NCBI GenBank assembly: GCA_034687125.1
Contig: JAQGBZ010000227.1
Span: 1-64,000, forward strand
Reading direction: 5' to 3'
Origin: Neelides folsomi
Lineage: Eukaryota; Arthropoda; Collembola; Neelipleona; Neelidae
DNA: 64,000 nt
Positions within the stretch are counted from its first letter, which is position 1. Each line of letters starts with the position of its first letter. Made by a program: the position numbers and the translations under genes. Shown here piece by piece: positions 13,101 through 28,100 of this stretch. The notes below the pieces were generated by a model. That model was not told the DNA's origin. It saw nothing but the letters and a program-made list of their open reading frames with translations, and did not search any database.

Positions 13101-16100
13101 TTCGAAGCCTGAAGCACAAGTTTGGGTCCGAATTCATTAAATTCCCTCCCTTTGTGGAACAGGTTCATTGTGTGAAGATAATTCCACTTTTCCCTTCTAA
13201 ATAGGGATGAAATGAGGTTTGGATGGCCATAAGCGGTCCCACTTATATGTTCCGAACAGATAGAAAGAGGGGAATCGAAGGATTACAAACTCAATCCACA
13301 ATCAGTTATTATTCGGATTGGAAGTCATGGGAATCACACGTTCCTATATGTCCATTTACATAAATTATCCACCAATATTTCATCCAGTCAATAACGCCAG
13401 ACTCATACATAATACATGTTAATAAACCATATAACCGCTAGTATTGAATAAGAACTACAGAAACTACACACACACACACACACCCTTAGTCTCCAAACTC
13501 TATAGAGATAGATTATTCTAACATTATTAACTGACTTGTTTAAACATTTTGCTTGTTTAAACTTCAGAATACTCCAAGTGTATAGAATGTATACTGAAAT
13601 TAAAATGCATATTTAATATAAGGAAATATTATCTTTTATTTTTTTCCAAGATTTTGATCCGCTGAAAGGCGTCAATTAAGTGGGGAGAGTTTAAATGATC
13701 GACATTCGATAAAAAGCGAATTAACAACGGGGTTGAGTGATTGACTCTTTTACATCTTCTAACGGCTCATTTGGTCTATCCGCATATGACTCACACTAAT
13801 AAACGATAAAACTTTATCATATCTATGCCAGGTACTTTTATTAAAGACTTAGCGGCTAAACTACCCAAATCATCTTTTTACATGCACAAGGACCTGAACT
13901 CACTTAAGTCAGTATGTAATTTCTGTAAGTTGTGATATGAAATGTTGAATGAAGATTTAGTATCGACATTTTGTAAGAATAAGTGGTTGGAGTTGTAACA
14001 AGGTAGTCTTAGGTAGTGAATGTAGGATAGAAGAGGAAGGATGTTAAAAAGGGCTGCGTGTTGGAGGAACCTCGTTCTCACTCTCATCTTCTTTAATTGA
14101 ACTTTGAGTCTCATTAAACATTCGGCCCGCGTCCGACTCCAAAATCCCCTTCAAAACCCTTGCGCTTCTCCAATGAGGAATTGCAAAACTTAAATATTCC
14201 CGGTTCATTTCCTAAATTACTAACGTCTTCATTCTCTTCATCACCATAGTTCACTAATTCGCTCTATGTAGGTAATGTGATATCAGTATGCAGAGTATGG
14301 TGACCAATATAATAATGTAAAAGTATGCGGTTTGTTGGAAAACTTATATAAAAATTGTTTAAATTGTACAATGACATTTATGACTTTATCATTTTGAACA
14401 CGCCAAGGATAATATTTTCTCTTTCGCTACATTTTTCATAATGTAAATTGTTGGTAATTAAAATTTGAAATGGAAATTATCAAATGGAAAGTTTACTTTT
14501 GTGAAATCCCCAATGTGAAGACTCGTATGAGATGGAGCGTGAGGTTTTGATATCAAAGCCGCGTATTATTCCAATATATGAAGGAACTGAACTGAAGGAC
14601 CTCGAAAAGAAGCCGAGGAAGATGATCGAAGATAGGAATATCACATAGAGGCATAGAGGACGGTGAACTCGGGCTTCTTTTTTCAACTATTTTTTATTAC
14701 TCTCCTGCCACGTGGTTCTGGGTCCACCTACAATTCCTTGAGGCGGAAGGAGGACGATCTTCACTTTTATAGAGATTCACATATTACACAGAGAGAGATT
14801 CGACCACCTGGGATTTAATTCCCTATGCCCAATGGACCGAACATCCAAAGGAAACAATAAGTGGAAGGATAAAAAAGACATTTATTTATTTAATGCATAA
14901 ATTGAATTGAATTGAATTTCAATGTCTTATTCCCTTTCGCATTTATAAGAATTCCCTCGACTCTTATTACATTTTTTCTTTATGGTTTAATAAAATATTC
15001 AAATTTCCCGGGCTTTTCCATATCTTGAAAAATGAATTCATTTTTGAATATGAATTTATGAATTTTTCATATGATTTTTTTCATGATTTTGCGTGTCTTT
15101 TTATAATTTAATAAATACTTTTAACTTAACATCGCTATCTTAGGAGTGTTTAATAGAGGAATACAATAAGAATGAGGACACTGAGGAACATATTGGGAAA
15201 ATGGAGCAAGCGGGAGTTTTTGTAATATGATTTAATATTCAAAACTGAGAACTTTTGTCTTTAGCCCTTTTTCTCAAATGAACATAAAGATGCTGATGAT
15301 GGGAATATTCCAAGTTTGGCCGTTTCTTTTCAAATTGAAGCAAGTGGAGGGAATTTGTGTAAATTTTTGGTCTGTCCCTTTGGACCACTTGGCCCAGACG
15401 GTGATTCCTCTACTTTTATTCTCCGCACTAACCCAATGGATTTCCACGTACGCGAAAGAAATAATAGTTGTAAGAGTCAGGGAAAGAGTCAAGGCGTCGT
15501 TTTAGGAAAAGTTTCTTTTTTATCGGAAACCACTTTGGTTTTTATGTTCACTAAGGGAGGATTGGGACTTTTATAATCCCTTATATCTCCAATTCATAAT
15601 TTCCATACTTTAATTTCATATTTCCCTCTCTTGTCGCCCTTAAGAGAAAGGCTATTTGATGGGACGAGGGTTGGGAAGATAAGGCGTGTAGATTTTGTTG
15701 AAATATTCCATCGGTCCCTCCGGAGTGGAAAGCGAGGGGAAGAGAAAAGGGAAATTCGCAAGGGACCGCATAATGATTCAAACCCCGACCACCCCTGCCA
15801 TAACTCAATGACGTAACGAGGGGCCCTTCGTCAACTCCATTACAAATACGCTCTTTATTGCCTTTGTATGCGATTTGGTCTTTGAGTCCTTTCATTCTGT
15901 TTTTATTAGCAATTAATTAATCCGCTCATTGAAAAAAAATTGAAAAAGAATAAATTACAAAAATGATTTTTTTGATTATGTCAAACGCATATTTTATTTT
16001 TACATTGGGTTTCTAACTAAAGATTCCAAGTTCTAAATTTTAAATTCCTGTTACAAATTGAAATTCTATTGATTGATATTCTATTAATTAATATTCGAGT

Positions 16101-19100
16101 ATTTGCTTTGAGTGATTTATTTGTTAATTAATAATTATCGAACATTTTGCAATGCAAATATTTATTTAACTCTTCTTCGATTTATGTTTGCCGTCGAAGG
16201 TTGAACGATCACGGAGTTTGGAAAAGGAGCAAACAACGATGTTGTGAATACAAATGGAGAAATAACCATCAATTTAATTCCCAACGTGCTACAAGCACAA
16301 CTTCACATTTAGAGTCATTGACATATTTCATTATTATGACAAGTTTTAATTCTATTACTTTTTTTCAATCTTAATGGCCGACCCGTTAGATTATTAATTT
16401 ATTAATATACGACTTCATTATTGCACAATTAAATTTTAATATTCCGTCCACGGTCGGCATGAGACAAATGGGATGATGAAATAATAATAATAATTTCCTA
16501 TAAGAGATTTCTTATTATTAAAAGATAATAAAAGTACTTGGAAGTTATAACCATTTATAAATGGGAAATGCTCAAAGAAAGGGGCAAAGTAGGTAATAAT
16601 GAAAATGATGAGTTTTCATTCCCCAATTTACATATTGTTATTTAATATCTTTATCATCACATTAACACATCACGGAATTCGAGTTGTCGTGTTCCTCCCC
16701 AACTTGCTAGCCTTGAGGAAAATGTTGAATAAATCACCGTTTATCTCCCTGGCTCTTTTCTCATTCCAACGAATCTTGAGTGTGTGAAGTGACATTGCAA
16801 ATTTATTGTGAAAAATGAACAAAAGGCCAATGACAATAGTTTGCCAAAAATGAATCCATTTATTCGCTTATTTTCATTTGTTGAGTTTTAACGGACAAAA
16901 TATCAAAATAGCTAAAACTGTTTAAAATAAATAATTCAATATAAAACTAAATTCTGAGAACAAGTCTTACAAAATGACATACAGACTTACTTGTTAAATT
17001 TAAAAAGAAAAAGCTATAAACTGCGAATAAGAATATTAGAGGATTTTATACAATGGAAATTCGCGGGAAATTTGAAAAAGTAATTTAATGAAGTAGTAAT
17101 AATGGTTTTGTGTAGATTTAGTATTGTGGGAGACGACGTCGGTCACAGGACGTTAACTTTCCCATAGGGATGAAGAGGGTTGGGTTTTTTTCATCCAAAG
17201 ACGCCACGAACCCTCATGTTCGCAGTTTCCAGTTTCCGAGCTATCTTTTTCCATCGGGGTTTCAAATGATGTGGTTTTTAAAGGCTTCATTACAAACTCC
17301 CCCATATTGAATTTATCTCTTGAGAAATTTGCTGGTCGAGGAGCCCTCAAGATTTACAAGTTGCATTTAATACGATCCCAACAACCAACATCTTTAAAAG
17401 GACTCCTTTAAGCTCTTTTAATGTACAGCTCTTGTTGTATACAATATAATATATTCTGTATATTTGCTGTTTCTAGCAAGATCACCATGGATGCCATGAA
17501 AGCATTTCTAAAGATCTTAAAGGACTTCTTACATTATGTATGTTTTACCATTATGGAGCTGGAGCATATTTTACTATGTGAGTTATTGCGAGGAATGTGT
17601 GGGAATAAATGAAGATTCATTTTAGCGCGTCGGACGCGAGTTTCAAATTTATTACGAGATTATAAAGGCGTGAAATAGTGGGCTTTGGGCTTTGGAACTC
17701 TGCGAGGGTCTTTCTTGATATTACCAAAACTCAAAACTTTGACTTTGTTTTACACATTCATACATTATATGGGAAGTGTATGAGGATTTTTTCCAACACT
17801 TCCCTTAATGAGGATTTTCTTTGTGTGCGAAAAAGTCATAAAGTTTGTTCAATCACTCTGGTCGAATCCATTTGCTTTTCCCGCTCTTTTGCTCTACTTT
17901 TTACAACAAATGAGGAGAAAAATCTCTCAGGAGATCAACTTCCAACTTCCAAATTATTTAATGGCAAATTGCAAATGAGTTTACAAATGGTCAATTTACT
18001 TGTTGTTCTTTCTTTTTTTACCATTACCATTAGCTTAATACTCCCTTGTAAGTAGGTAAAGGTGAAGGTTAAATGTTAAACCGCAAGTTTTTCTCATGAC
18101 CTTTTTTGCCAAATTGAGCAAAATTTTAGAGAAAAATATACCCTATTTTGGCAAATTGGAGGATCAGAAATTTGATCATCTCTTTATTTAGTCTCGCTTT
18201 CAATGTAAGTTGATTCACATACAATGCATATCCGGCTTTGACTCATGTTACTTAGGTAATAGCGCATGGGAAAGTTCTCTCAGCAATATGATATTAAATA
18301 TATCTATTGCAGTATATTTTATATAAAAATTTTACCAATGAATAATATACCAATTTGTCCTATAATATATTAAAATGTATTTACAGAGAACGATATAGGG
18401 ATGGCTGTGTAAGTAATTCGTAATTGAAATATTATACAAATTGGTCTTTCAGTTGGGTTTAAATGTCCCTCATTAAATTCCAAATCTCTATTGGACGAGT
18501 ATTGGAAAGATGTTAAGAATCGCTTGCGGAAACTCAAGCCATTAAAACACATCCTGATCCTCATACAAAATTCTCAGAAATCTTAAAGTCTTTTTTATTT
18601 ATGCATTTAGGGGGAGATTTAAATGATGATTTAGGCTGATTCACAAATTAATATATCCATTCATAAATTAATATATTTCACATATTGATCTTCAAGACTT
18701 TAAAGGCGCCTTATTTATAATAAATTATTCTTAATTTATTGAACATTAACAATGTATCAGCATTTCCGCATCGTTATTGGCGTTTGCCAAATTGCCATCG
18801 GTCAAGTTGAAATTCTCATATAGGTGAAGTTTAGATCAAAATTCAAATTATCTATAATATAAATTATTATATTAACCAAGTGATATTGGATATAAAGAAC
18901 CGACTGATTTCAACTATGCTATAAGTTTTAAATCCTTTGAGTTTTGAGCATATGTGGAGGATGTATGGAAATTTGCGGTGTGGGGCTGGGAGTTATGAGC
19001 AATTTATTTGCAAATATTAACTAGCGGTATTTGGGCTACGGAACCTGTTTGACCCACCTCCACCCGCTAATGTATTCCTACAACTTATCCCCACCAGACT

Positions 19101-22100
19101 CACAAGAATCACAATAAGTCTCAAGATACGTGGAATTTGTGGGTTTTGAGGGGAAAGGTGGATTTCGCGTTGATACTGCTAAACAATTCTTTATATTCAT
19201 TTTCATATATTCTGTTCCCTACCAGTAGATCATAAACTACAATATTCCTCCCCACAATATTTACCCATTCTCTGTGTCACTTGTATTAGGAGGAAACTGT
19301 TGGATCGTGGTGAAGAGACTTAATATGATTTAGGACCTGAAAAGTTAAAGTTTTTTTCTCATATCTAAATGCATGGAATAATGTTTGTATAATAAATAAT
19401 ATCTTATATTGAGAAAAAGAAAGAAAAAAGTTTAAGGCACACGCAGTTGGGAAAAGTCAGAGGAAGTTCTAGTGTGGAGACAACACGTGTGGGGCAATAT
19501 TTCCTCTTTCCGTTCTCTTCTTGTCTGTGGGAGGAAGGAGTGGGAAATGCGATTAAATGCAATATCTCTTCCGCTACTTTGATATTTAAGCTCTCTTAAG
19601 TACAATAACATGTAGGATGTTTTGTTTGCAATTTTATCTATTTTTGGTATAATGGCTTTATTAAGAAACTTTTCTATATTAATTTAACTTGTGAGTTATA
19701 TAATATAAATTTATTAATTTGCCATATGCCAAATTTAGATAATGATAATTTTTATATACTGTATATGAAATACTGTATACTTATAAATATGGTATTTGTA
19801 ATTTATCGAAATAATATATACATTTATATTGTTTATTATGTATTGAGTATTTCAGGACATTAGATCGATCTTACATGCAAAGAGTATTAAAATGAAAGAG
19901 GTTTATGTGTACATTTAACATTATCAGCCCCGAAGTTTTTTTTGGTGTTGGCCCACTTTTCTCACATGATGATGATATTGAATAAACGGAACTTTTAGGG
20001 AAACACGAACCACCGAATACACGAAACATTTTATTATTTTATGTTCAAATTTACATTTTCTCTCCATTAGATCCGTGGAACGTTATTGAATCCTATACAT
20101 AGCAGGGATGGTTAAAGATAGGCTTATTGGCCAAAGGTTGAGCTTTGGAAGTTCAATTCGTGTTCATGTGGATTGACCGTTTTCTCATTCATATTCTCTT
20201 GAAGTAAAAGGTGAGGATGTGAAGCAGACGTTCGTTCCACATTTCACCTATCAGCCAGTCCAACATTACCAACAGCATGAAGATTCGTTTAATTTATGGC
20301 TTTTGACTCTCAGCTCTTAACGAAACAAAATTGAGCCTTATTTTTACAATAGTATTTTACTTGTGTGGAGAACTGTACTGTAGATGCGTACAGAAAGCAC
20401 AGGAGATAGTTTTTATGTTTGGATAGATCTTTCAGAAAGTTGCATGGGATGGGTGCAGATGTGTTGTGAGACGTTGCAGAAGATGAAGGATTGTTAATAT
20501 AAGAAATTATTATTATTATTATAAGAAGAACTAATAGGAAGTTGGTAAGAATGGGTCTTTGAGTGTCTGAAGAAGATGAGGAATGGAGGTGTGTGAAAAG
20601 ATGGCAATAAATCTATTCCAGTTGACAATACACGTCCAGCTTCGCTCTCTCTTCCAATCTTTCTCCTAATAACATTTATGAGCTCCTCTTTCAGTCCAAA
20701 ATACATTCTTCATTTCTTGTACATTGTTCAATGTTGTACATTGTTCAACATTAACTGGTTCTTTTCAATTTCCCGCTTTTCAAAATTCTCCGCTTTTCAA
20801 AATTCCCCGCTTTTCATTCCCGGTTTTAATTCTTCTAATTCTTCTGCAGATATTTTTCCCAGGTTTGAATTTTGTTAATTCCAAGTTTTCAACATTTTTC
20901 AAATACTGAACATTCTTCAAACAATGCCATTTTTAATCTTCCGCATTTCTCAAATTTTTCCGCTCCTTTACACAATTTTTTAATTCATGACATTAATGTG
21001 AAATTGAAGAGAGGAGCAATGTGAAAATGTGAAAGAAGGAAAATAAATTCCTTTTGGTTCATTAAAGCCTGTCGTAGTTAAGGTGTATTTTAAAAGAGCA
21101 TCAGAATTCATTTCCTTTCCCATTCCCATTCACTGGGGCTTTGAAGGGGAATCACCGAATTAATGAACTGAATCTCATGTCGATTCCCTTCATTATCCCT
21201 ATGCCCAACTACACAAACATCCGCATTTCCCTCCACTCACTTAAACTGAAGAGATTTGATGCGGGAGGTTTGAATACGCGACGAGATTCCCTTTTTATTG
21301 CTCTTATCTTAATTCCCTCTTTTAATCTCCCTCCGTGTCTTTTACATTCAACTCGACTCGAGTTGAAAAATGTATTAAATCTCTTTATGTGTACTTACGC
21401 GTTAATTATGAGCCACTCTCTATAGCCTTTATGTAATATATTTATCTGTAAAGGGATGTACTCATATATTGAAACTTACCTTATATACCTTATCTACCTG
21501 TAGTAATAAGCTTCTTGTATCGTATAATGGACAGAATAAGAAAAAATATAGGGATATATGAATTGTTTTATTGTATTTTGTATTGTACATGGCAGCATAT
21601 AGACGAATTTTACCCGGTTTTCCAAATGGTGTTTTTGTATAATCGTTAGTGGATAAATGAAGTAGAAAATGAATCGAGTGTGTTTGTGTTCCTCGGAGGG
21701 ATCGTTAGAGCTGAAGTAAATGTGTTTTTACCATGCGATTCCTTTGGAGAAATTCTTCCGCTCTTCTCCATGTAAAAGAACATGCACTCCGCTTCCGTCG
21801 CATGTTTTCCCTATTTTGAACCAATTTTACCTTCCCCGTCCACCTGCTGTGTATACTTTTTACACAACTTGGACTTCAAACACACAAATTCCAAATTCCC
21901 GAAACCCCGAATACTCCAAATGAAGAAATTTCTCAAATGATTCTATTTTAAATGAAGCTTTCGTGTTTTGTTCATTTCGAGTGTTTCGTGTCGGCGGTTT
22001 TCTCATGATTATATTCATTCTATACAAAAGAACCCAATAATTTAAAATATTTGCCCAAATATATTTTCTGTACGTATTTTGACTATTTTGTAGTGAATTT

Positions 22101-25100
22101 ATACGGTGCTATTTTGAATCTATTCAAGTAAATGTATTTCAAGTTTACAAATTCAATGTTTAGAAAGTAATGGAAATGATGGAAGGAAAGCAGTTTGGGA
22201 ATTACACAGGGGGTTTATAGGGAATTCAATCGATCCTTCCAACTTCTTAATACAGTTCTAAGCTTAGGAAATTGTAAGAGTATATGTATTTACTTATACT
22301 TATATAGTGAATATACAAAGTTGGTACATATACTTATTTTATATATGGACCTGGAACTGTCTTTTCCATTGGTACAAAGTTTCAATTCCAGGAGTGTTCA
22401 ATTTAGGAATAATCATCCATTCAACCTTCCAATTCAACACCCGGCTCTTCCCCTTCCCTTTCTCAGAATCTTGAAGAGAAATCAATTTCTTATTCTTTGA
22501 ATGTGACAAATTTCTATTCAAAATTCCCTCCGGTTCATCTCAAACTAACTTTATACATTTCATAATATATCGCTCAATAAATCTTATCTTATATCTTCGA
22601 GTAACTATAAATCCCGAATTTTTCAAATTCAAATATGATATCTAATGCAAATATAACAAATGTAACAAAAGCATGATATCTACATATTATTATATACCGA
22701 GAAACGAGCTAACAATTAACTATACGACTATAAGCTGCTTGTGTCGCAGGATATATTTAAAATATGACAAATGCAGAATTTAGACGTACGAAGGACTGAA
22801 TGAGATAGTGTTTAGATTGCATGTATATTTAAGGATGGATTATTCAAATGAGGGAGAGAATTGAATCCAACTCCTGATCCGCTCACTGATACCCGGGAGT
22901 TTTCCATTGAGGACCAGGCGGGAGAAAGAAATTGGTCATTTGGCTCCGTAGTGTGGGAGTAAGCGGGAGAGAAAGGAGAAGGGGAATTTCCTATCTCCAC
23001 AACAGGGTTAATATTCATAAGGAGAGGAATTATTCATGAAGTTTCTCCTTCGTGCCGAGGAGGGGAAAAAGTTGTAAACATCAACTCCATTATGAACAAA
23101 GACAAGTCTCTTCATTTATATGAAGGAATTTGAGAAGAGTCCTTTGCTAATTCCCAACTCTCTTTCAATTTAAATAACTTAATTTTATAAAGAAACCCTT
23201 TCATATTAACTAAACAAAAGACTCCAATTTCAAATGAACAATAAGACTAAATTATAATAAAGTTTTAATCTTCAAAGCAGTTACAATTATTATTAATTTT
23301 CCAAACTTTCCATTATGTTCAAATGGATTAAAACTTTCTACGAGAAATCTCAAACTATTTGGCTTTATTTGGCTAAATTTTGCTTTAAAATAATTTTGCA
23401 ATTTACACTTTGCTTAAAATATTTATTTTGCATTTTAAGGAATATTTTATTCCAGATGAAAAATGAACCCAGTGGGATATTTGAATTAAGAGTGAAAGAC
23501 ATATTTAATATGTAACACGTTTTTCATTTCACAACCCCCGGTTGGGAGCAACAAATGAAAAAGAATGATGACAATGTTAGGAAGTCTTCGGAGTCGGACA
23601 ACCACAACTCAAATATACAATTCTTTACGACCTGTCAAACTTAAAAAACCATCTGGATATATTTTCCTTATGTCCCTTTCTCTCTCTCCTCTTTTCCGTT
23701 CTCATTCTTTCTCTTATTTCCTTCTTATTTCCTTTCCTTATGGTTTGTCAGCTGAGGATTTGAGTTTGATTGGAGGTTTCTTTTATTTGTTGCGGGTTTT
23801 TTCACTGCACCATGTGGGAAAGATTTTACGATCTCCCTATTGCGTAATAATTCACCACTCTCCACACTTTCTTTTCATCTCTCGGTTTTAATACTTAAAT
23901 TCGACCTTTAGGATAAATACGCAATACCATACACACTAATGCATATTGCAGATTTCTTATTCCTTATATTTACAATGTCTGAACCATATAATCTGGAAGT
24001 GAAGTTCTGTGTTTTATACAGATTCAGTATTTGGAATAGGTATTGTGTGGGTTTATATTGAGAGTATATTGTGTGTTTAGAGTGAATAAAAGTGTGGAGG
24101 AGAGTGAAAGAACATTTCTCGCTTGAGGCTCATTCAATTGTTCTGATTCTTGGAGAGACTCCTTCAACTTTCTATTAAGGGGCTACGTGTCGGAGAGGAT
24201 GAATTCAAGTGGCGAAAGAACCAAAGAGACTTCCCATTGTTGTGTGAAACTCTATTGGGCCGTGGTGGAAAAGGTTTGGTTCAGAAGGGGAGTCGGAGAT
24301 TGGGGAGAGAAAATCAATAGGGAGCAGAGTGAACATTATTAAGGAAGGAAATGGCCTTGCACTAACTACGGGGTCCAAAAATCCACTACATGGCTTCATT
24401 CTCCCCGAAGAGAGGAATGCATATGGAGAAATCGAGGAAATCGAACATTACGACATTCAAACAAACGTTCCACTCACTTTTACGGGCCACTTTATCATTT
24501 TTTAGGTTTTTATGGCGAATTGGCGCACTATTTCAAATTTTTATTCCTCTTGCATGTTTAGATTTTGAATATAAATGAATTTTTTATTCAGAAAGTTAAA
24601 ACTTGCCGATATGAATCAAATAATTGAGCTGGACATTATGGTTACATAAACGCTGCGATTTTACTGTTTTAAACTCTTTGAGAAATACTAAAGTAAATGT
24701 AAGCTAAGCATTGAATCGGACCATTAATGGATATGATTTTATTGGGGAAAATAAAACCGTGGTGATGGTTTATATAAAGGGACATTTATAAATGTGTATA
24801 AAAACCGGGGGGTTTATGAATAGGGCTCTAAATGTAAGAGTGTATGAATATCCACGGTGTCCAGTTCCATTAAGAAAACTGGATATTTACGGATTTTTCT
24901 CCCTCCGCGGCCCCTTTCACTTTTCTGGTCTTGTGGAAGTCGAGAAGTGAAGTCGCGAAAGAAGCGACATTTGGAGTTTTTCATTCTTCTTTATAGTCGC
25001 TGTTATTTTGGAGGATTTGTTCGGAAGTTTGGCTCATTTTTTCCTCGTTGGGCCGAAAGTTGATCCGGTGTCTTTTTAACTTTCAAGAGAAGGAGTCTAA

Positions 25101-28100
25101 AAAGAAGAAGGGGAATTTCTCCCCTCCTTTCCCCGCCTGTGTATCTTCTTATTCCTTCTTATTCCTCCTCAAGAAACCCGAGAATTGAATCGAGGGGAGA
25201 AGTCGGACGTGACTTCCAACCTCTTCCCTGCCCTGACTTACAAAACATCCCCACTCTACTTCACATTAAACCCCACGGTAAAACATAACTTATAGGGACG
25301 CTGAATATCATAAACATCTTCCTTCGTACACCTTACGCACATTGTCGTACATAGATACATATTATGTACATATTATGTACATAGAGTAAGGTAGTTACAT
25401 ACAGATACTTCCCGCTTTTAAATTTTATCTTTACCAATACTCGTACATTATCCAAGACTTTTATCCATGTACTGCTGTACTTATTTAGATATAGGTTTTA
25501 CACAGGATATTAAAGTCTATACTTATTTGTAATATATCTGTAGGTGTGGGTGCGTAGGGAGATATATAGTGAATTATATACACATTTTCATACATTGTTA
25601 ACGTCTTTTTCGCTTTCTCTCACTTTCACTTCCTCTTGTCTTTCCCCTTCAATTTCCTCTTGTGGAACCTTTGTAAATAGAATCACATATGAAGTCATCA
25701 CGGACGAAATATATATCTACCTGGCAACGGATATTTGTTTGGTATAGGTTGCTATTTGTATTTACAGAAAAGATATTTGTAATATATATTGGATTTTGGA
25801 TCTTTTATATGTATATGGATATCATATAACATTGTGCTCTATAGAAGAATATTGTACTTTGGGCTCAAAACAAAAGGTCTATAGTGTCTATATTTAATAT
25901 GCGAATTTGTATGTATGAAGCCATGTGGGTATTATTGGAAGATTGGGAAAGGGAAACAGATGAGGAGATTCAATTTCAAAATATCCCGCATTTCTTCCAA
26001 ATCTAATCAAAGGTAATTCCAGTAATGATCCAACTCTTTTGTGATGCAACGAACAAACTTTTCCCCATTTCCCTTTTAAATTTACTTTTTCTCCACCGAA
26101 ATCCTTTTGTTCTTTTCCATTCTTCTGGATATACCCATGATTTGTAATGCATTAACTGTATTAACAATGCTTTAACTCTTTAACTATAGGTCGTAATCAA
26201 GTAATCCAAAGAGTAAATATGTACATTTGAAGTTTTTAACATTTTAAATAATACGATATATGTAGAGCTATGTTGTACCATACACTACAAATACAATGAT
26301 ATGTATTGTAGTTGTATTGCAAGATTATATAATTTAGAAGGTATTTGATAGTTCTTTATTTCGCCTTTACTTTGATCTTTTTGACGAAGGTTTGTCTTTT
26401 GACTTACAATTAGTGTCTTGTCTCTTGAAGGTAAAGAATGAGAGGTTGAGGAATGTTTTTATTTCCATGACAGATTCCCCACTTCAGGAATTCTTTCACC
26501 GCTGAGGGGGAATTTCTATCTGATTTCTCCTATTTTTCTTCCTCTGATATTGTGAAGAATCCTTTGTTTTACTTACCCAGACGTGTGGGATGTGAAGGGC
26601 TATGGCTTCACAGCAGACATGGACTGATGCATTGAGAGAGATTGATGAGATCTACAATTTACTATATTTATAGCTTGTGGTTTGCTCCTGTCTCTTATAT
26701 CTTTGGATATTACTCCCATTCCTATAATGCTCTTACGTACTTTCTCTCCTCGAGTAATATCTTTCTGTATGAGAGTTGGTATATGTTATGTAATGTAATG
26801 TAAGTAATGTACGGGAAGTTTTGGAGCTCCTTGAGAAGTTTATCTGCTCAGCTCATCTTCTTAAGTAATATATATTGGTTACCAAGGGATAATACCCGGG
26901 AAAGTTGAAAGACTTCAGGAAAACCTTAAAGGACCTTTTCCATATGGGAAATGAGAAAATAGGAAAAGGAGAAAAGGGATCGAAATATCTTATTTTGAGA
27001 CTCCACGTATCTTCCTATCTCTGTAGCTTGGGGAACTGTTGGGAACAACGGAGGAAATGAAGGAGTTGATAAAAAGAGCTAAGAAGATTATATTCCTAAT
27101 TCTCCACATTTCCAGATGACATTCCCCTTCGGAGGACTTTCGGAGAGTTTCGAGGAAGAAAGCGGGGATTCTGAGATGAAATATTTCCCTATGGCGACCG
27201 CCCCCCTTCATCTTCATTTTTTAATTTAATTGGAAGGCTTTTTCTTATTAAACCTCTGCCCTTTTCCCTCATTTCAACTACAAACATCCGACTCAATTTT
27301 AGGCTTAATTGAACTTCCGAGGTTTTCTCAAGATCTCAAGACGGAGAGTTTTTCATATACAGAAATATGTAGAAAGTAATTCACTTATAAAATAAACTCC
27401 CATTTGCATTTGTACTAAAATATAAGTTCGTTTCAAAGGAGTTTTTTATGTATGACTTATATTTACCATACTTTATTATTACTAATATAGAGAACGGGTT
27501 GAATATACAGGTAGGTGAAATAGAACGAGCGATAAATCATCTTTATTGCGTCTAGTTTTTTCTCTTTTATTGATGGGGTTAATCATACACGACTTTGTTG
27601 TTTTTTGAAAGTTTTATTTCCCCTAATTTTTCTTCCAACTACTGGTTTTGAGAGTTTGAGAGTTTGGAGGATTTGGGGAATAAATGAGAATTATGGGATT
27701 TGCAAAATCATTTTAATTGATTTCAAAACTTGTTATTTGTTTAACAGGATTGCGATATTGTTCATAATTAACGGACATAAAATATATGAAAAAAGGTAAT
27801 TATGGGATTTAATCACTTTGTCTCAAAGGTCTACTTTGTAAGAGAATTTACGGGACTTTGATCAGCAATTATAAAAATAATTAATATAACTACAAGACAA
27901 GTGTAATTTTTTATCGTTGGCATATTGGCAATATCAAATGCATTTTCTATCAAGAAATTAAAGCCTTGTTAGGAATGAATGTAAAATTTAATTGGAGGTT
28001 GTAAATAATAAATGTATCTTTTAGAATCCAAATTAAACTTAACAATGGGAATGGATAGGTAATAAAAAGTAATAGGAATGTTATTTACATTAATTTTCCA

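Noticed and set aside
12995-13204. Selenoprotein reading of the internal TGA
   Set aside because: No Cys homologue, no recognisable family and no SECIS-like hairpin that I could see; a decayed or chance frame is simpler.
17678-18055. 125-codon plus-strand frame
   Set aside because: No domain or neighbour link, composition like random AT-rich translation, starts at a weak context.
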